From positions 1 to 33,353 of the forward strand of contig CADCUB010000095.1 of the NCBI GenBank assembly GCA_902805775.1: a stretch of 33,353 nucleotides of DNA. Reading direction: 5' to 3'. Under the pieces are notes generated by a model that was not told where the DNA came from, did not search any database, and saw only the letters and a program-made list of their open reading frames with translations. The number at the start of each line of letters is the position of its first letter. Positions within the stretch are counted from its first letter, which is position 1. The position numbers and the translations under genes were made by a program. Positions 27,784 to 33,353 of this stretch are shown here, piece after piece. The DNA comes from an uncultured Frankineae bacterium (GTDB taxonomy: Bacteria; Actinomycetota; Actinomycetes; Mycobacteriales; SCTD01).

Positions 27784-27845
27784 CGGGCACTCCTGGGCTC
27801 GAGGACGGCGGCCCAGCGTATCGGCGGGGTGCCGGCCGTTGACGC

Positions 27846-27884
27846 GCGACGGGCGGCGCCCCGGGACAGGGCGCCGCCCGTCGC
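27846..27884 (-). terminator. strong terminator of osmC
   Basis: A perfect 16-bp stem: GCGACGGGCGGCGCCC (27846-27861) against GGGCGCCGCCCGTCGC (27869-27884), with the 7-nt loop CGGGACA. It starts 16 nt after the osmC stop and lies 62 bp before the thrS start. There is no U-tract. It is the most stable hairpin seen in the window and could also act on read-through from the other strand. Confidence 0.85.
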
Positions 27885-27900
27885 GGCGAGCGGAGGAGAG

Positions 27901-28341
27901 CTAGGCGAGCGAGGCCTCGAGGGAGATGTCGACGCCGGCGAGCGCCTTGCTGACCGGGCACCCGGCCTTGGCCGCCTCGGCGGCCTTCTGGAAGCCGGCC
28001 TCGTCCAGGCCCTCGACCTGGCCGACGACCTTGAGCACGATGCCGGTCAGCTGGAACCCTCCACGCTCCTGGTCGGGCCCGAGCGTCACGTCGGCGGTCA
28101 CCTCGAGGCTCTGCGGCGTGCCGCCCGCCTCGGCGACGTTGGCCGACAGCTGCATCGCGAAGCAGGCGCTGTGCGCCGCCGCCACGAGCTCCTCGGGGCT
28201 GGTGGTGCCGCCTGCCTCGTCGGCCGCCCGCTTGGGGAACGAGACCTCGTAGGTGCCGACCTTGCTGCTGCTCAGCTCGACCTGGCCGGAGCCGTTCTCG
28301 AGCGTGCCGGTCCAGGCGGTGCGGGAGGTACGGGTGGGCAT
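27901..28341 (-). CDS. osmC: OsmC/Ohr family peroxiredoxin
   Basis: A 146-residue thiol-dependent hydroperoxidase of the OsmC family. The two active-site cysteines are C60 in AHSACFAMQLS and C128 in AKAGCPVSKAL. The N-terminal strand region TRTSRTAWTGTLENGSGQ and TTSPEELVAAAHSACF fit OsmC better than Ohr. It reduces organic hydroperoxides in the cytoplasm. ATG at 28341 has AGGAG 5 nt upstream. Upstream lies a palindrome overlapping an ECF-type promoter candidate, and the gene has its own strong terminator, so it is probably a single-gene transcript induced by oxidative stress. Confidence 0.94.
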   Translation of the reverse strand: MPTRTSRTAWTGTLENGSGQVELSSSKVGTYEVSFPKRAADEAGGTTSPEELVAAAHSACFAMQLSANVAEAGGTPQSLEVTADVTLGPDQERGGFQLTGIVLKVVGQVEGLDEAGFQKAAEAAKAGCPVSKALAGVDISLEASLA

Positions 28342-28370
28342 CGGTGCTCCTTGGGGTCAGGGGACGCGCG

Positions 28371-28406
28371 GTTGCAGGTGCAACTCCGCCAGACCGCTGG
28401 TGTTCC
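28371..28406 (-). promoter_or_regulatory. ECF-type promoter and palindrome upstream of osmC
   Basis: On the reverse strand GGAACA (28406-28401) is followed after 16 nt by GTT (28384-28382), the layout of SigH/SigR-type oxidative-stress promoters. The GTT opens a perfect palindrome GTTGCA-CC-TGCAAC (28384-28371), which would cover the -10 region and could be an operator. The predicted start is about 35 nt before the osmC ATG. Confidence 0.45.
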
Positions 28407-28519
28407 CCTCCGCGTGTCCCGCGTCACCCGGACCCACCGCACGCCGCGGACTCGCGTCGGCGCCGTCGCTCGGTCGGCAGGCGCGACCGGGCGGCAGGTC
28501 AGGCGGGGCGCGCTCCGGC

Positions 28520-28777
28520 TCAGCCCACGGCGCGCAGGCGCCCGTCCGCGGGGCGCGCCGGCGCCGCCTCCCAGGGCTCGAGCAGACCCGAGGTGATCGC
28601 CACGGCGACCGCCTGCGTCATGTTCCGGGCCCCGAGGTGGCGGTTGATGTGGCGGCGGTAGGTCTTCACCGTGTCGGGGCTGAGGTACAGCGCCCGACCG
28701 GTCTCGACGACACTCAGACCACGGGCAGCGGCGGTCAGCACCTCACGCTCCCGTGACGACAAGATCTCCATGCTCAT
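28520..28777 (-). CDS. LuxR-type DNA-binding domain protein
   Basis: An 85-residue protein made almost entirely of a LuxR/GerE helix-turn-helix: LSSREREVLTAAARGLSVVE, then GRALYLSPDTVKTYRRHINR, then HLGARNMTQAVAVAITSGLL. No receiver or ligand domain is present, so activity would be controlled by expression, dimerisation or a partner, as in other single-domain LuxR proteins. The start is uncertain: ATG at 28777 is used, with alternatives ATG 28771 and GTG 28807, none with a strong SD. It is 178 bp upstream of osmC on the same strand and divergent from the HNH gene. The 178-bp gap holds the osmC promoter and no gene. Confidence 0.75.
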   Translation of the reverse strand: MSMEILSSREREVLTAAARGLSVVETGRALYLSPDTVKTYRRHINRHLGARNMTQAVAVAITSGLLEPWEAAPARPADGRLRAVG

Positions 28778-28899
28778 CAGGACGACGTGGGTGTCCCACG
28801 GTCGCACACCAATTCGTGCTGTCGATCACTCCTCGACGCTGCGTGACCGAACCGCTGAGTTTCCCGGACGGGCGGGGCCTCCGGGGGCGGTCGCGCAGC

Positions 28900-28905
28900 T
28901 ACGGT
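28900..28905 (+). promoter_or_regulatory. -10 box for secreted HNH gene
   Basis: TACGGT, about 31 nt before the ATG at 28937, giving a leader of about 25 nt that contains the SD GAGAGGTG. It lies in the divergent gap with the LuxR gene. Confidence 0.4.
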
Positions 28906-28936
28906 GGGCGCTCCCACAGTCCGAGAGGTGGCTCAC

Positions 28937-29884
28937 ATGCGCCCCCTGCACCGAGCCCTCGCTCCCCTGCTCACGAGCGCTCTGCTCGTCCTGGGGACGG
29001 ACCTCGCCCAGGCCGCCTCCGCGCCGACAGCGCCGCGACTGCGGATCTCCGCCATGCCGGCGAGCATCACCGCCGGCCAGGCCTCGAAGGTCTGCGTCCG
29101 GACGCTGCCGAACGAGCGCGTGAACCTGTACGCCTACACGCTCCCGAACCGGACCTACCGCCTCGTCCGCACGGGGGCCGCGGCGAACACGCTGCCGTGC
29201 TGGCAGGTGCGTCCCGGCGCCGACACCCGCCTGTACGCCGCGCCGGCGGCCGGCCCCGCCAGCCGCAACAGCTCGTCCGTCGTCATCGACGTGATCCCCG
29301 CCGCGGCCGGCGGCACGTACGTCGCGCCGGTGCGCACCGCCGTCCGCCAGCTCGCCGTGGCCGCGGAGGACAACATCGGCTACGACCGTGACCGCTACTT
29401 CGGCGACTGGATCGACGCGGACGGCGACTGCCAGAACACGCGCCACGAGGTGCTGATCGCGGAGTCGCAGGTGCCGCCGACCTTGAGCGCACGCCGCTGC
29501 ACGGTCACCGCCGGGGCGTGGCGCTCGTTCTACGACGGACGGCTCTACACCTCACCCTCGCAGGTCGACGTGGACCACCTGGTGCCGCTCGCCGAGGCGT
29601 GGGGGTCCGGGGCGCGCTCCTGGACGCAGGCGCGGCGGGTCGCCTTCGCCAACGACCTCGGCGTCGCCTACGCCCTGAACGCCATGCCCGGCGCGCTGAA
29701 CTCGGCGAAGGCGGCGCGCGGACCCGAGTCGTGGATGCCGCCGGTCAACCGCTGCCGCTACGTCGAGATCTGGACCGCGGTGAAGCACCGCTGGCGGCTG
29801 CGCGTCGACCCGGCCGAGCGGGCCGCGCTGGTCGGCTTCGCCGACGCCTGTCCCGACAACGTCCTGCGCGTCCCGCGGGTCTAG
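28937..29884 (+). CDS. secreted HNH endonuclease-like protein (DUF1524 type)
   Basis: A 315-residue exported protein. Residues 1 to about 27 form a Sec signal peptide ending AQAAS. An Ig-like beta domain (about 30-120, with RISAMPASITAGQASKVC) follows. The C-terminal domain carries the HNH/DUF1524 signature: VDVDHLVPLAEAWGSGA (211-226), then AFANDLGVAYALNAMPG, and N, K and WMPP further on. Cys pairs suggest disulfides in the exported form. Known relatives are common secreted nucleases of actinobacteria, whose role may be DNA scavenging or competition. ATG at 28937 has GAGAGGTG 7 nt upstream; a GTG at 28904 would push the signal peptide inward. Confidence 0.87.
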   Translation: MRPLHRALAPLLTSALLVLGTDLAQAASAPTAPRLRISAMPASITAGQASKVCVRTLPNERVNLYAYTLPNRTYRLVRTGAAANTLPCWQVRPGADTRLYAAPAAGPASRNSSSVVIDVIPAAAGGTYVAPVRTAVRQLAVAAEDNIGYDRDRYFGDWIDADGDCQNTRHEVLIAESQVPPTLSARRCTVTAGAWRSFYDGRLYTSPSQVDVDHLVPLAEAWGSGARSWTQARRVAFANDLGVAYALNAMPGALNSAKAARGPESWMPPVNRCRYVEIWTAVKHRWRLRVDPAERAALVGFADACPDNVLRVPRV

Positions 29885-29903
29885 CTCGGCGGGTCGGTCG
29901 TGA

Positions 29904-30056
29904 TCAGCCGCGGAGGGCGAGTGCGAGCAGGCACGCTGCCAGCGCGATGACGTTGACGAGGACCGCGCACAGGAGGAAGGCCCCTGCCTGGTCCCACGAG
30001 GTGCCGAGCTCGTGCCGGGCAGGTGTGCTCACGCGGTCCGACGTCGCTACGCCCAT
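29904..30056 (-). CDS. possible 50-residue single-pass membrane peptide
   Basis: A small open frame of 50 codons with ATG at 30056 and TGA at 29904. It has a hydrophilic N-terminus (about 1-24, with STPARHELGTSWDQA) and one hydrophobic stretch (about 26-48, AFLLCAVLVNVIALAACLL) ending in Arg-Gly. The long apolar run and clean topology favour a real membrane peptide. There is no strong SD; a GATACT -10 candidate lies upstream at about 30093-30098. The rest of the gap between the HNH gene and tRNA-Val (29885-30170) shows no other gene. I do not recognise a family. Confidence 0.4.
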   Translation of the reverse strand: MGVATSDRVSTPARHELGTSWDQAGAFLLCAVLVNVIALAACLLALALRG

Positions 30057-30170
30057 GGCCGTGACGGTGGCACGGCTTTGTCCCTACGCACAGTATCCGC
30101 GAGGTTGCGTTTCCGTGACGATGCCCGGGCGGTCAGGCCGGACCCGGTCCCTTACGAGGGCGGTCAGGGG

Positions 30171-30244
30171 TGGACGTAGCAGGACTCGAACCTGCGACCT
30201 CACGCGTGTGAAGCGTGCGCTCTAACCAACTGAGCTATACGTCC
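30171..30244 (-). tRNA. tRNA-Val (CAC)
   Basis: A 74-nt cloverleaf. The acceptor stem is GGACGTA/TACGTCC with discriminator A. The D-stem is GCTC/GAGC. The anticodon stem CACGC/GCGTG holds loop TTCACAC with anticodon CAC, reading GTG codons. The T-stem is GCAGG/CCTGC with loop TTCGAGT. CCA is not encoded. GTG is a very common valine codon in this GC-rich window. Confidence 0.95.
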
Positions 30245-30268
30245 CGGCGCTCTCGCGCGGCGGCGACA

Positions 30269-30703
30269 CTACCTCAGCCCGACGACCTCGAGGACGCGCG
30301 GCACGAGGTCCCAGCGCCCGGCAGCCCACACGGCCACGCCCAGCGCGACCAGCCCGCCGAGGGTGACCACTGCCGACAGGACGGGCCGCCGCTGGGCGTC
30401 GGCCCACGCCACTCGGGCGCTCGCCCTGGCGCGCTGCAGCTGCCGGTCGGCCCAGCCGAACTCGGTCGACCAGATGTAGAGCCCGAGCAGGACCGGCGGG
30501 ATGGTCAGCGGCCCGGGAGCGACGATCAGGGCGCCTCCGAGCAGGACGAAGGCGAGCCCGAGCAGGAAGACCGCCGCCTTGAGCAGCGGCGCGCCACCGG
30601 GCGCCCGGCGCACCCGGGCGCGCCACCCGGTCGTGCGCAGGTACCCCGGGACGCGCACGGCCGGCACGAGGACGGCCTCCGGACTGACGGGCTCGGCGCT
30701 CAC
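30269..30703 (-). CDS. PGPGW-type transmembrane protein (TIGR02611-like)
   Basis: A 144-residue membrane protein with a cytoplasmic N-terminus and helices at about 43-60, 66-80 and 108-127. The segment VAPGPLTIPPVLLGLYIWST followed by EFGWA is the PGPGW family pattern. The function is unknown. GTG at 30703 has GGGGAGG upstream at a rather long spacing and sits 4 nt after the anti-sigma factor stop, so it is the third gene of the sigK-rskA operon. It is followed by the tRNA-Val gene in the same direction. Confidence 0.85.
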   Translation of the reverse strand: MSAEPVSPEAVLVPAVRVPGYLRTTGWRARVRRAPGGAPLLKAAVFLLGLAFVLLGGALIVAPGPLTIPPVLLGLYIWSTEFGWADRQLQRARASARVAWADAQRRPVLSAVVTLGGLVALGVAVWAAGRWDLVPRVLEVVGLR

Positions 30704-30707
30704 CGGC

Positions 30708-31517
30708 TCAGACCTCCCCGCTGGCGAGCGGCGGCCCCCCTGGCTGCGCCGGTGCCTGCTCGCCCTGCTCCTCCGAGATCAGGAAGGCTGTCACGGACCC
30801 GGGGTCGCCGTCGACCCCCAATCCGGTCACGACGTCGACCTGCTGCTCGTCGACGTCGAACGCCCCGACCGCGCTGACCGCTCCCGCGCCGTCCTGCGCC
30901 CACAGCACGTAGGTCGTGGCGTCGTCGTTGGGCGCCAGCCCGTCGACGACGACGGCGACCTCGAGGTCGCGCACCACCGCGACGGCCACGACGTCGCCGT
31001 CGTCACTGGTGAGTGGGACGTCCCGGGCGCCCGGACTGGACAGCTCCCGCACGGCGACGGCGAGCCGGTCGCCGTACCGCTGCGCCTCCTGCTCTCGGGC
31101 CTGCAGCGCGAGGTTCCACCCGCCCAGGCCCAGCACGACGGCGGCGGCGGCGGCCGCACCGATCCACCGCCTGGCCGAGCCGCTCCTGCGCTCCCGCCGC
31201 GACCGGGCGTCGGCGAGCGAGCGCACCTCAGGCTGCGCCGGACCGGGCGTCGATGCGGGAGCAGCCTCGGACGGCGAGGAGTCCGCGCGCGGCAGGCCGG
31301 CGCGGATGCCCTCGAGCACCGAGGCCGGCGGCTCCACCGGTTCGACGACGCGGGCGAGCACCGCCAGCGTCGCGCTGTGCTCGGCGACGTCGGCCTGGCA
31401 GCGCGAGCAGGTGAGCAGGTGCGCCCCGAAGTGCTGCTCCTCCTCGGGCTCCAGCGCCGACAGCGCGTGCCCGGCCGCCAGCTCCTCGTAGACGACGTGG
31501 TCGTCCGGGCGGTTCAC
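30708..31517 (-). CDS. rskA: RskA-type anti-sigma factor
   Basis: A 269-residue membrane anti-sigma factor. The cytoplasmic zinc anti-sigma (ZAS) motif HxxxCxxC is H33, C37, C40 in HFGAHLLTCSRC. A charged linker (SRRERRSGSARR) leads to one TM helix at about 118-138 and a C-terminal extracytoplasmic RskA domain ending around VTAFLISEEQ. It should hold the adjacent sigma factor inactive until regulated proteolysis releases it. GTG at 31517 overlaps the sigma factor stop (GTGA), giving stoichiometric coupled synthesis. Confidence 0.93.
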   Translation of the reverse strand: MNRPDDHVVYEELAAGHALSALEPEEEQHFGAHLLTCSRCQADVAEHSATLAVLARVVEPVEPPASVLEGIRAGLPRADSSPSEAAPASTPGPAQPEVRSLADARSRRERRSGSARRWIGAAAAAAVVLGLGGWNLALQAREQEAQRYGDRLAVAVRELSSPGARDVPLTSDDGDVVAVAVVRDLEVAVVVDGLAPNDDATTYVLWAQDGAGAVSAVGAFDVDEQQVDVVTGLGVDGDPGSVTAFLISEEQGEQAPAQPGGPPLASGEV

Positions 31518-32197
31518 GACGTCCCCCGCGGGTCGGCCGGCGTCCAGCGGCCGGGAGGCTCCGTGCCGCCCGCGCCGTTCGACAGGCCGTCGAGCGACTC
31601 CTTCATGCGCTTCATCCCGGCCAGCATCCGGGTCTTGACCGTGCCCAGCGGGGTGGCGGTCAGGCCGGCGATCTCCCGCTGCGTGTAACCGCCGAAGTAG
31701 GCGAGGGCGAGCGCCTCGCGCTGGGGCTGGGGCAGCGTCTTGAGGACCTCACGGACGCGTTCCCGGCGCACGAGCGACCAGACGGCGTCGTCGACCTTCG
31801 GAGCATCGGACTCCTGCATGTCGAGGACGTCGGCGGACGTCCGTCGCTTGCGGAGGTTCTCCTCCCGCCGCACGCTGTCGACGGCCTTGTGGTGGGTCAT
31901 GCTCAGCAGCCAGGTCGAGAACCCGCCGCGCTCGGCGTCGAAGCGGCTGGCGTCGCGCCACACGGCCAGGAAGACCTCCTGCACGACGTCCTGAGCCAGC
32001 TGCTCGTCGGTGAGGATGCGCCGGGCCAGCCCGTAGCAGGCACGGCCGTAGCGGCCGTACAGCGCCTCCAGGGCCTGCGCGTCTCCCGACCGGACGAGGA
32101 CGACGAGGGCGCGGTCGTCCGGCTCCTCGGGGGCGGCAGGCCGCCGCGGCTCGTGCGGAGGTCCGCTGCCGGCGGGTCGCCCGCGGGGCAGCGTCAT
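31514..32197 (-). CDS. sigK: ECF sigma factor, SigK-like
   Basis: A 227-residue extracytoplasmic-function sigma factor. Region 2 spans about 45-115 (DVVQEVFLAVWRDASRFDAE, FSTWLLSMTHHKAVDSVRRE); region 4 spans about 160-210 (LPQPQREALALAYFGGYTQR, LTATPLGTVKTRMLAGMKRM). Pairing with an RskA-type anti-sigma factor and sequence character place it in the SigK/SigL-type group (ECF19). In mycobacteria SigK controls secreted antigens in response to envelope redox conditions; the targets here are unknown. ATG at 32197 is preferred to GTG at 32212 because GAGGA lies 8 nt upstream. A SigK-like promoter candidate just upstream suggests autoregulation. Confidence 0.92.
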   Translation of the reverse strand: MTLPRGRPAGSGPPHEPRRPAAPEEPDDRALVVLVRSGDAQALEALYGRYGRACYGLARRILTDEQLAQDVVQEVFLAVWRDASRFDAERGGFSTWLLSMTHHKAVDSVRREENLRKRRTSADVLDMQESDAPKVDDAVWSLVRRERVREVLKTLPQPQREALALAYFGGYTQREIAGLTATPLGTVKTRMLAGMKRMKESLDGLSNGAGGTEPPGRWTPADPRGTS

Positions 32198-32218
32198 CGT
32201 GGAGGTCCTCACGTCTGT

Positions 32219-32246
32219 GGTTCGCCGCCGGCGACCGCGCGGATGG
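32219..32246 (-). promoter_or_regulatory. SigK-like autoregulatory promoter candidate
   Basis: On the reverse strand CCATCC (32246-32241) is followed after 16 nt by CGAACC (32224-32219). This resembles the mycobacterial SigK consensus CCATCC-N16/17-CCGAAT, although the -10 is imperfect. It would start transcription near 32212, just before GAGGA and the ATG at 32197. Confidence 0.4.
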
Positions 32247-32436
32247 GACTTCTCGGGTGGTGTGACCAGGTCAACGTAGCGGCGACGCCCCGCACAGGAA
32301 ACCCGTTCGCGCGCGCCCGGCGGCTGAACGGGTGAACGAACGGGACGACTCGGACAGTCACGGTTCGGTACGGGCTGCGGAGGGGATGCTCAGGCCTGCG
32401 GGGTCGTCGGACCCCTCTTGAGGAGGAGCCCGAGCC

Positions 32437-32877
32437 ATGACCCGCCGTCCGACCTCGGTCAGCTCGGAGCTGCACCTGCGCCTGGTCGTCCCCGGCGCAG
32501 CGTCCCTCCCCGTCCTCGCGGACCTCGAGTACGACCCCGCCGACCCGTACGCCGTGCAGGTGTCGTTCCACACCGGCACCCCGTCGTCCGGTGATGTCGT
32601 GCAGTGGACGTTCGCCCGCCAGCTGCTGACCGACGGCGTCGCCGCTCCCGCCGGCGAGGGCGACGTCCAGGTGTGGCCGTCCTCGACCGCCGGGAGCTCG
32701 GTGGTGTGCCTGTCGCTGTCCTCGCCGTCGGGTCGGGCGCTGTTCGAGGTGCCGCTCGGCGAGCTGGCCGAGTTCCTCGGCCGCACCTACGCGTCCGTGC
32801 CGACCGGCTCGGAGGCCGACCACGTCGACGTGGATGCCGAGCTGGCGCTCCTGCTGTGGGCCGAGCCCGAGACCTGA
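32437..32877 (+). CDS. ssgB: SsgA/SsgB family sporulation and cell division regulator
   Basis: A 146-residue protein of the actinomycete-specific SsgA-like family. The sequence SELHLRLVVPGAASLPVLAD, YDPADPYAVQVSFHTG, VQWTFARQLLTDG and VVCLSLSSPSGRALFEVP aligns by eye with SsgB rather than SsgA. In Streptomyces SsgB recruits FtsZ to sporulation septum sites. Here it implies a lineage with septation control of this type, though SsgB-like proteins also occur in some non-sporulating genera. ATG at 32437 has GAGGAGGAG upstream. It is divergent from sigK, with about 240 bp between the starts; no other gene is seen there. Confidence 0.94.
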   Translation: MTRRPTSVSSELHLRLVVPGAASLPVLADLEYDPADPYAVQVSFHTGTPSSGDVVQWTFARQLLTDGVAAPAGEGDVQVWPSSTAGSSVVCLSLSSPSGRALFEVPLGELAEFLGRTYASVPTGSEADHVDVDAELALLLWAEPET

Positions 32878-32943
32878 GCACGACTCCCCGGCTCTGCTAG
32901 GGTTCACCCGCGTCGCAGGGGGCCGCAGGGCTCAGGGCGACAC

Positions 32944-33016
32944 GCGGACGTGGCTCAGTTGGTAGAGCACAACCTTGCCAAGGTTGGGGTCGCGGGTTCG
33001 AATCCCGTCGTCCGCT
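32944..33016 (+). tRNA. tRNA-Gly (GCC)
   Basis: A 73-nt cloverleaf. Acceptor GCGGACG/CGTCCGC with discriminator T. Anticodon stem CAACC/GGTTG with loop TTGCCAA gives anticodon GCC. T-arm GCGGG-TTCGAAT-CCCGT. CCA is not encoded. First of three tRNA genes in a row. Confidence 0.96.
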
Positions 33017-33046
33017 CGAAGAGCGCCGAGCAGGTGCTCGCATCGT

Positions 33047-33118
33047 GGCCGGGTGGCCGAGTGGCTTAGGCAAGGGCCTGCAAAGCCCTGTACGCGGGTT
33101 CGATTCCCGCCCCGGCCT
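33047..33118 (+). tRNA. tRNA-Cys (GCA)
   Basis: A 72-nt cloverleaf. Acceptor GGCCGGG/CCCGGCC with discriminator T, typical for tRNA-Cys. Anticodon stem AGGGC/GCCCT with loop CTGCAAA gives anticodon GCA. T-arm GCGGG-TTCGATT-CCCGC. It follows tRNA-Gly after 30 bp. Confidence 0.96.
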
Positions 33119-33147
33119 CCCAGATCAGAAGGACAACTGCACAGCAC

Positions 33148-33221
33148 GGGCGATTGGCGCAGTCTGGTAGCGCGCTTCCCTGACACGGAAGAGGTCACAG
33201 GTTCAAGTCCTGTATCGCCCA
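33148..33221 (+). tRNA. tRNA-Val (GAC)
   Basis: A 74-nt cloverleaf. Acceptor GGGCGAT/ATCGCCC with discriminator A. Anticodon stem CTTCC/GGAAG with loop CTGACAC gives anticodon GAC. T-arm ACAGG-TTCAAGT-CCTGT. CCA is not encoded. Last tRNA of the Gly-Cys-Val cluster; tRNA 3' ends are common integration sites. Confidence 0.96.
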
Positions 33222-33242
33222 CACCAAAACCGCAGGTCAGAC

Positions 33243-33258
33243 GGGGTGCAGCATCCCC
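33243..33258 (+). terminator. short hairpin after tRNA cluster
   Basis: GGGG-TG (33243-33248) pairs with CA-CCCC (33252-33258) around a CAG loop, with one bulged T. It lies 22 nt past tRNA-Val and could end the tRNA transcript. Confidence 0.4.
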
Positions 33259-33267
33259 GGCAAGATC

Positions 33268-33311
33268 GCGAAGTCACTACTGGTAGCCAAACTGGTAGCC
33301 ACGGACTTCGC
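33268..33311. repeat. inverted repeat enclosing a tandem direct repeat
   Basis: GCGAAGTC (33268-33275) and GACTTCGC (33304-33311) form a perfect 8-bp inverted repeat. The space between them is almost filled by two copies of ACTGGTAGCCA (33279-33289 and 33291-33301), offset by 12 bp. It lies 47 bp past tRNA-Val(GAC). Its position and design would suit an integrase-binding or recombination region of an element inserted at the tRNA, but no integrase gene can be recognised before the window ends at 33353. Confidence 0.65.
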
Positions 33312-33353
33312 AGAGTCACCGGCATTCGGAGTCGTTCGCGCCCGTGCGCACAG

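Noticed and set aside
26020-28596. 858-codon forward frame over thrS and osmC
   Set aside because: Antisense to thrS and osmC, runs through the strong terminator hairpin, and shows no motif.
32932-33222. Reverse-strand open frame of 96 codons across the three tRNA genes
   Set aside because: Its translation (segments such as DGIRTRDPNLGK and GDTGLEPVTSS) is the well-known false protein produced by reading antisense to tRNA genes.
33204-33353. Reverse-strand frame entering from the window edge, possible integrase C-terminus
   Set aside because: The tandem repeat reads as different short repeats in three frames (WLPVWLP, GYQFGYQ, LVAKLVA) and none shows integrase catalytic motifs, so no gene can be claimed.

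Overview
The window is chromosomal DNA from a very GC-rich actinomycete (Actinomycetota). The evidence is GC-saturated third codon positions, frequent GTG and TTG starts, many 4-nt start/stop overlaps, TAnnnT-type -10 boxes, and a gene order close to the one I recall around Mycobacterium tuberculosis relA-ruvC-pdxS-pimA-thrS. An SsgB-type protein and a PilZ protein point to a morphologically complex, possibly motile lineage rather than a mycobacterium. The genus cannot be read from the sequence.

Layout. 1-7.1 kb: the tail of a possible galactofuranosyltransferase, an MMPL transporter, a probably leaderless GNAT gene, and a reverse-strand operon of metallo-beta-lactamase hydrolase, hisS and aspS. 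7.2-10.3 kb: membrane-anchored cyclophilin ppiB, facing a coupled lipoprotein/secreted propeller pair that separates ppiB from relA. 10.6-20.6 kb: a long reverse-strand block running thrS-side to relA-side: pimA, LemA-like, pdxS, pdxT, yebC, ruvC, ruvA, ruvB, yajC, apt, relA. secD and secF, normally between yajC and apt, are absent. 20.6-27.8 kb: pgsA, patA and pimA (phosphatidylinositol mannoside synthesis) and thrS plus a HIT (Ap4A phosphorylase-like) gene. A forward fusA2 gene and a reverse PilZ gene are wedged between HIT and pgsA, with a 47-bp imperfect tandem duplication at their convergent 3' ends. 27.8-30.1 kb: osmC with a strong terminator and a palindrome/ECF-like promoter, a LuxR DNA-binding-domain-only regulator, a secreted HNH (DUF1524-type) protein and a possible 50-residue membrane peptide. 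30.2-33.4 kb: tRNA-Val(CAC), a PGPGW membrane protein, an RskA-type anti-sigma factor, a SigK-type ECF sigma factor, ssgB, a tRNA cluster Gly(GCC)-Cys(GCA)-Val(GAC), and a structured repeat region that runs to the window end.

The window is mostly conserved housekeeping: aminoacyl-tRNA synthesis, stringent response, Holliday junction resolution, vitamin B6 and PIM lipids. No complete undescribed defence or mobile system was found. The most unusual items are the yajC-apt fusion of the operon without secDF, two intergenic hairpins sharing a CGATCATGG core, the duplicated pimA start, the fusA2/PilZ island with its tandem repeat, and the inverted/direct repeat structure just after the last tRNA.
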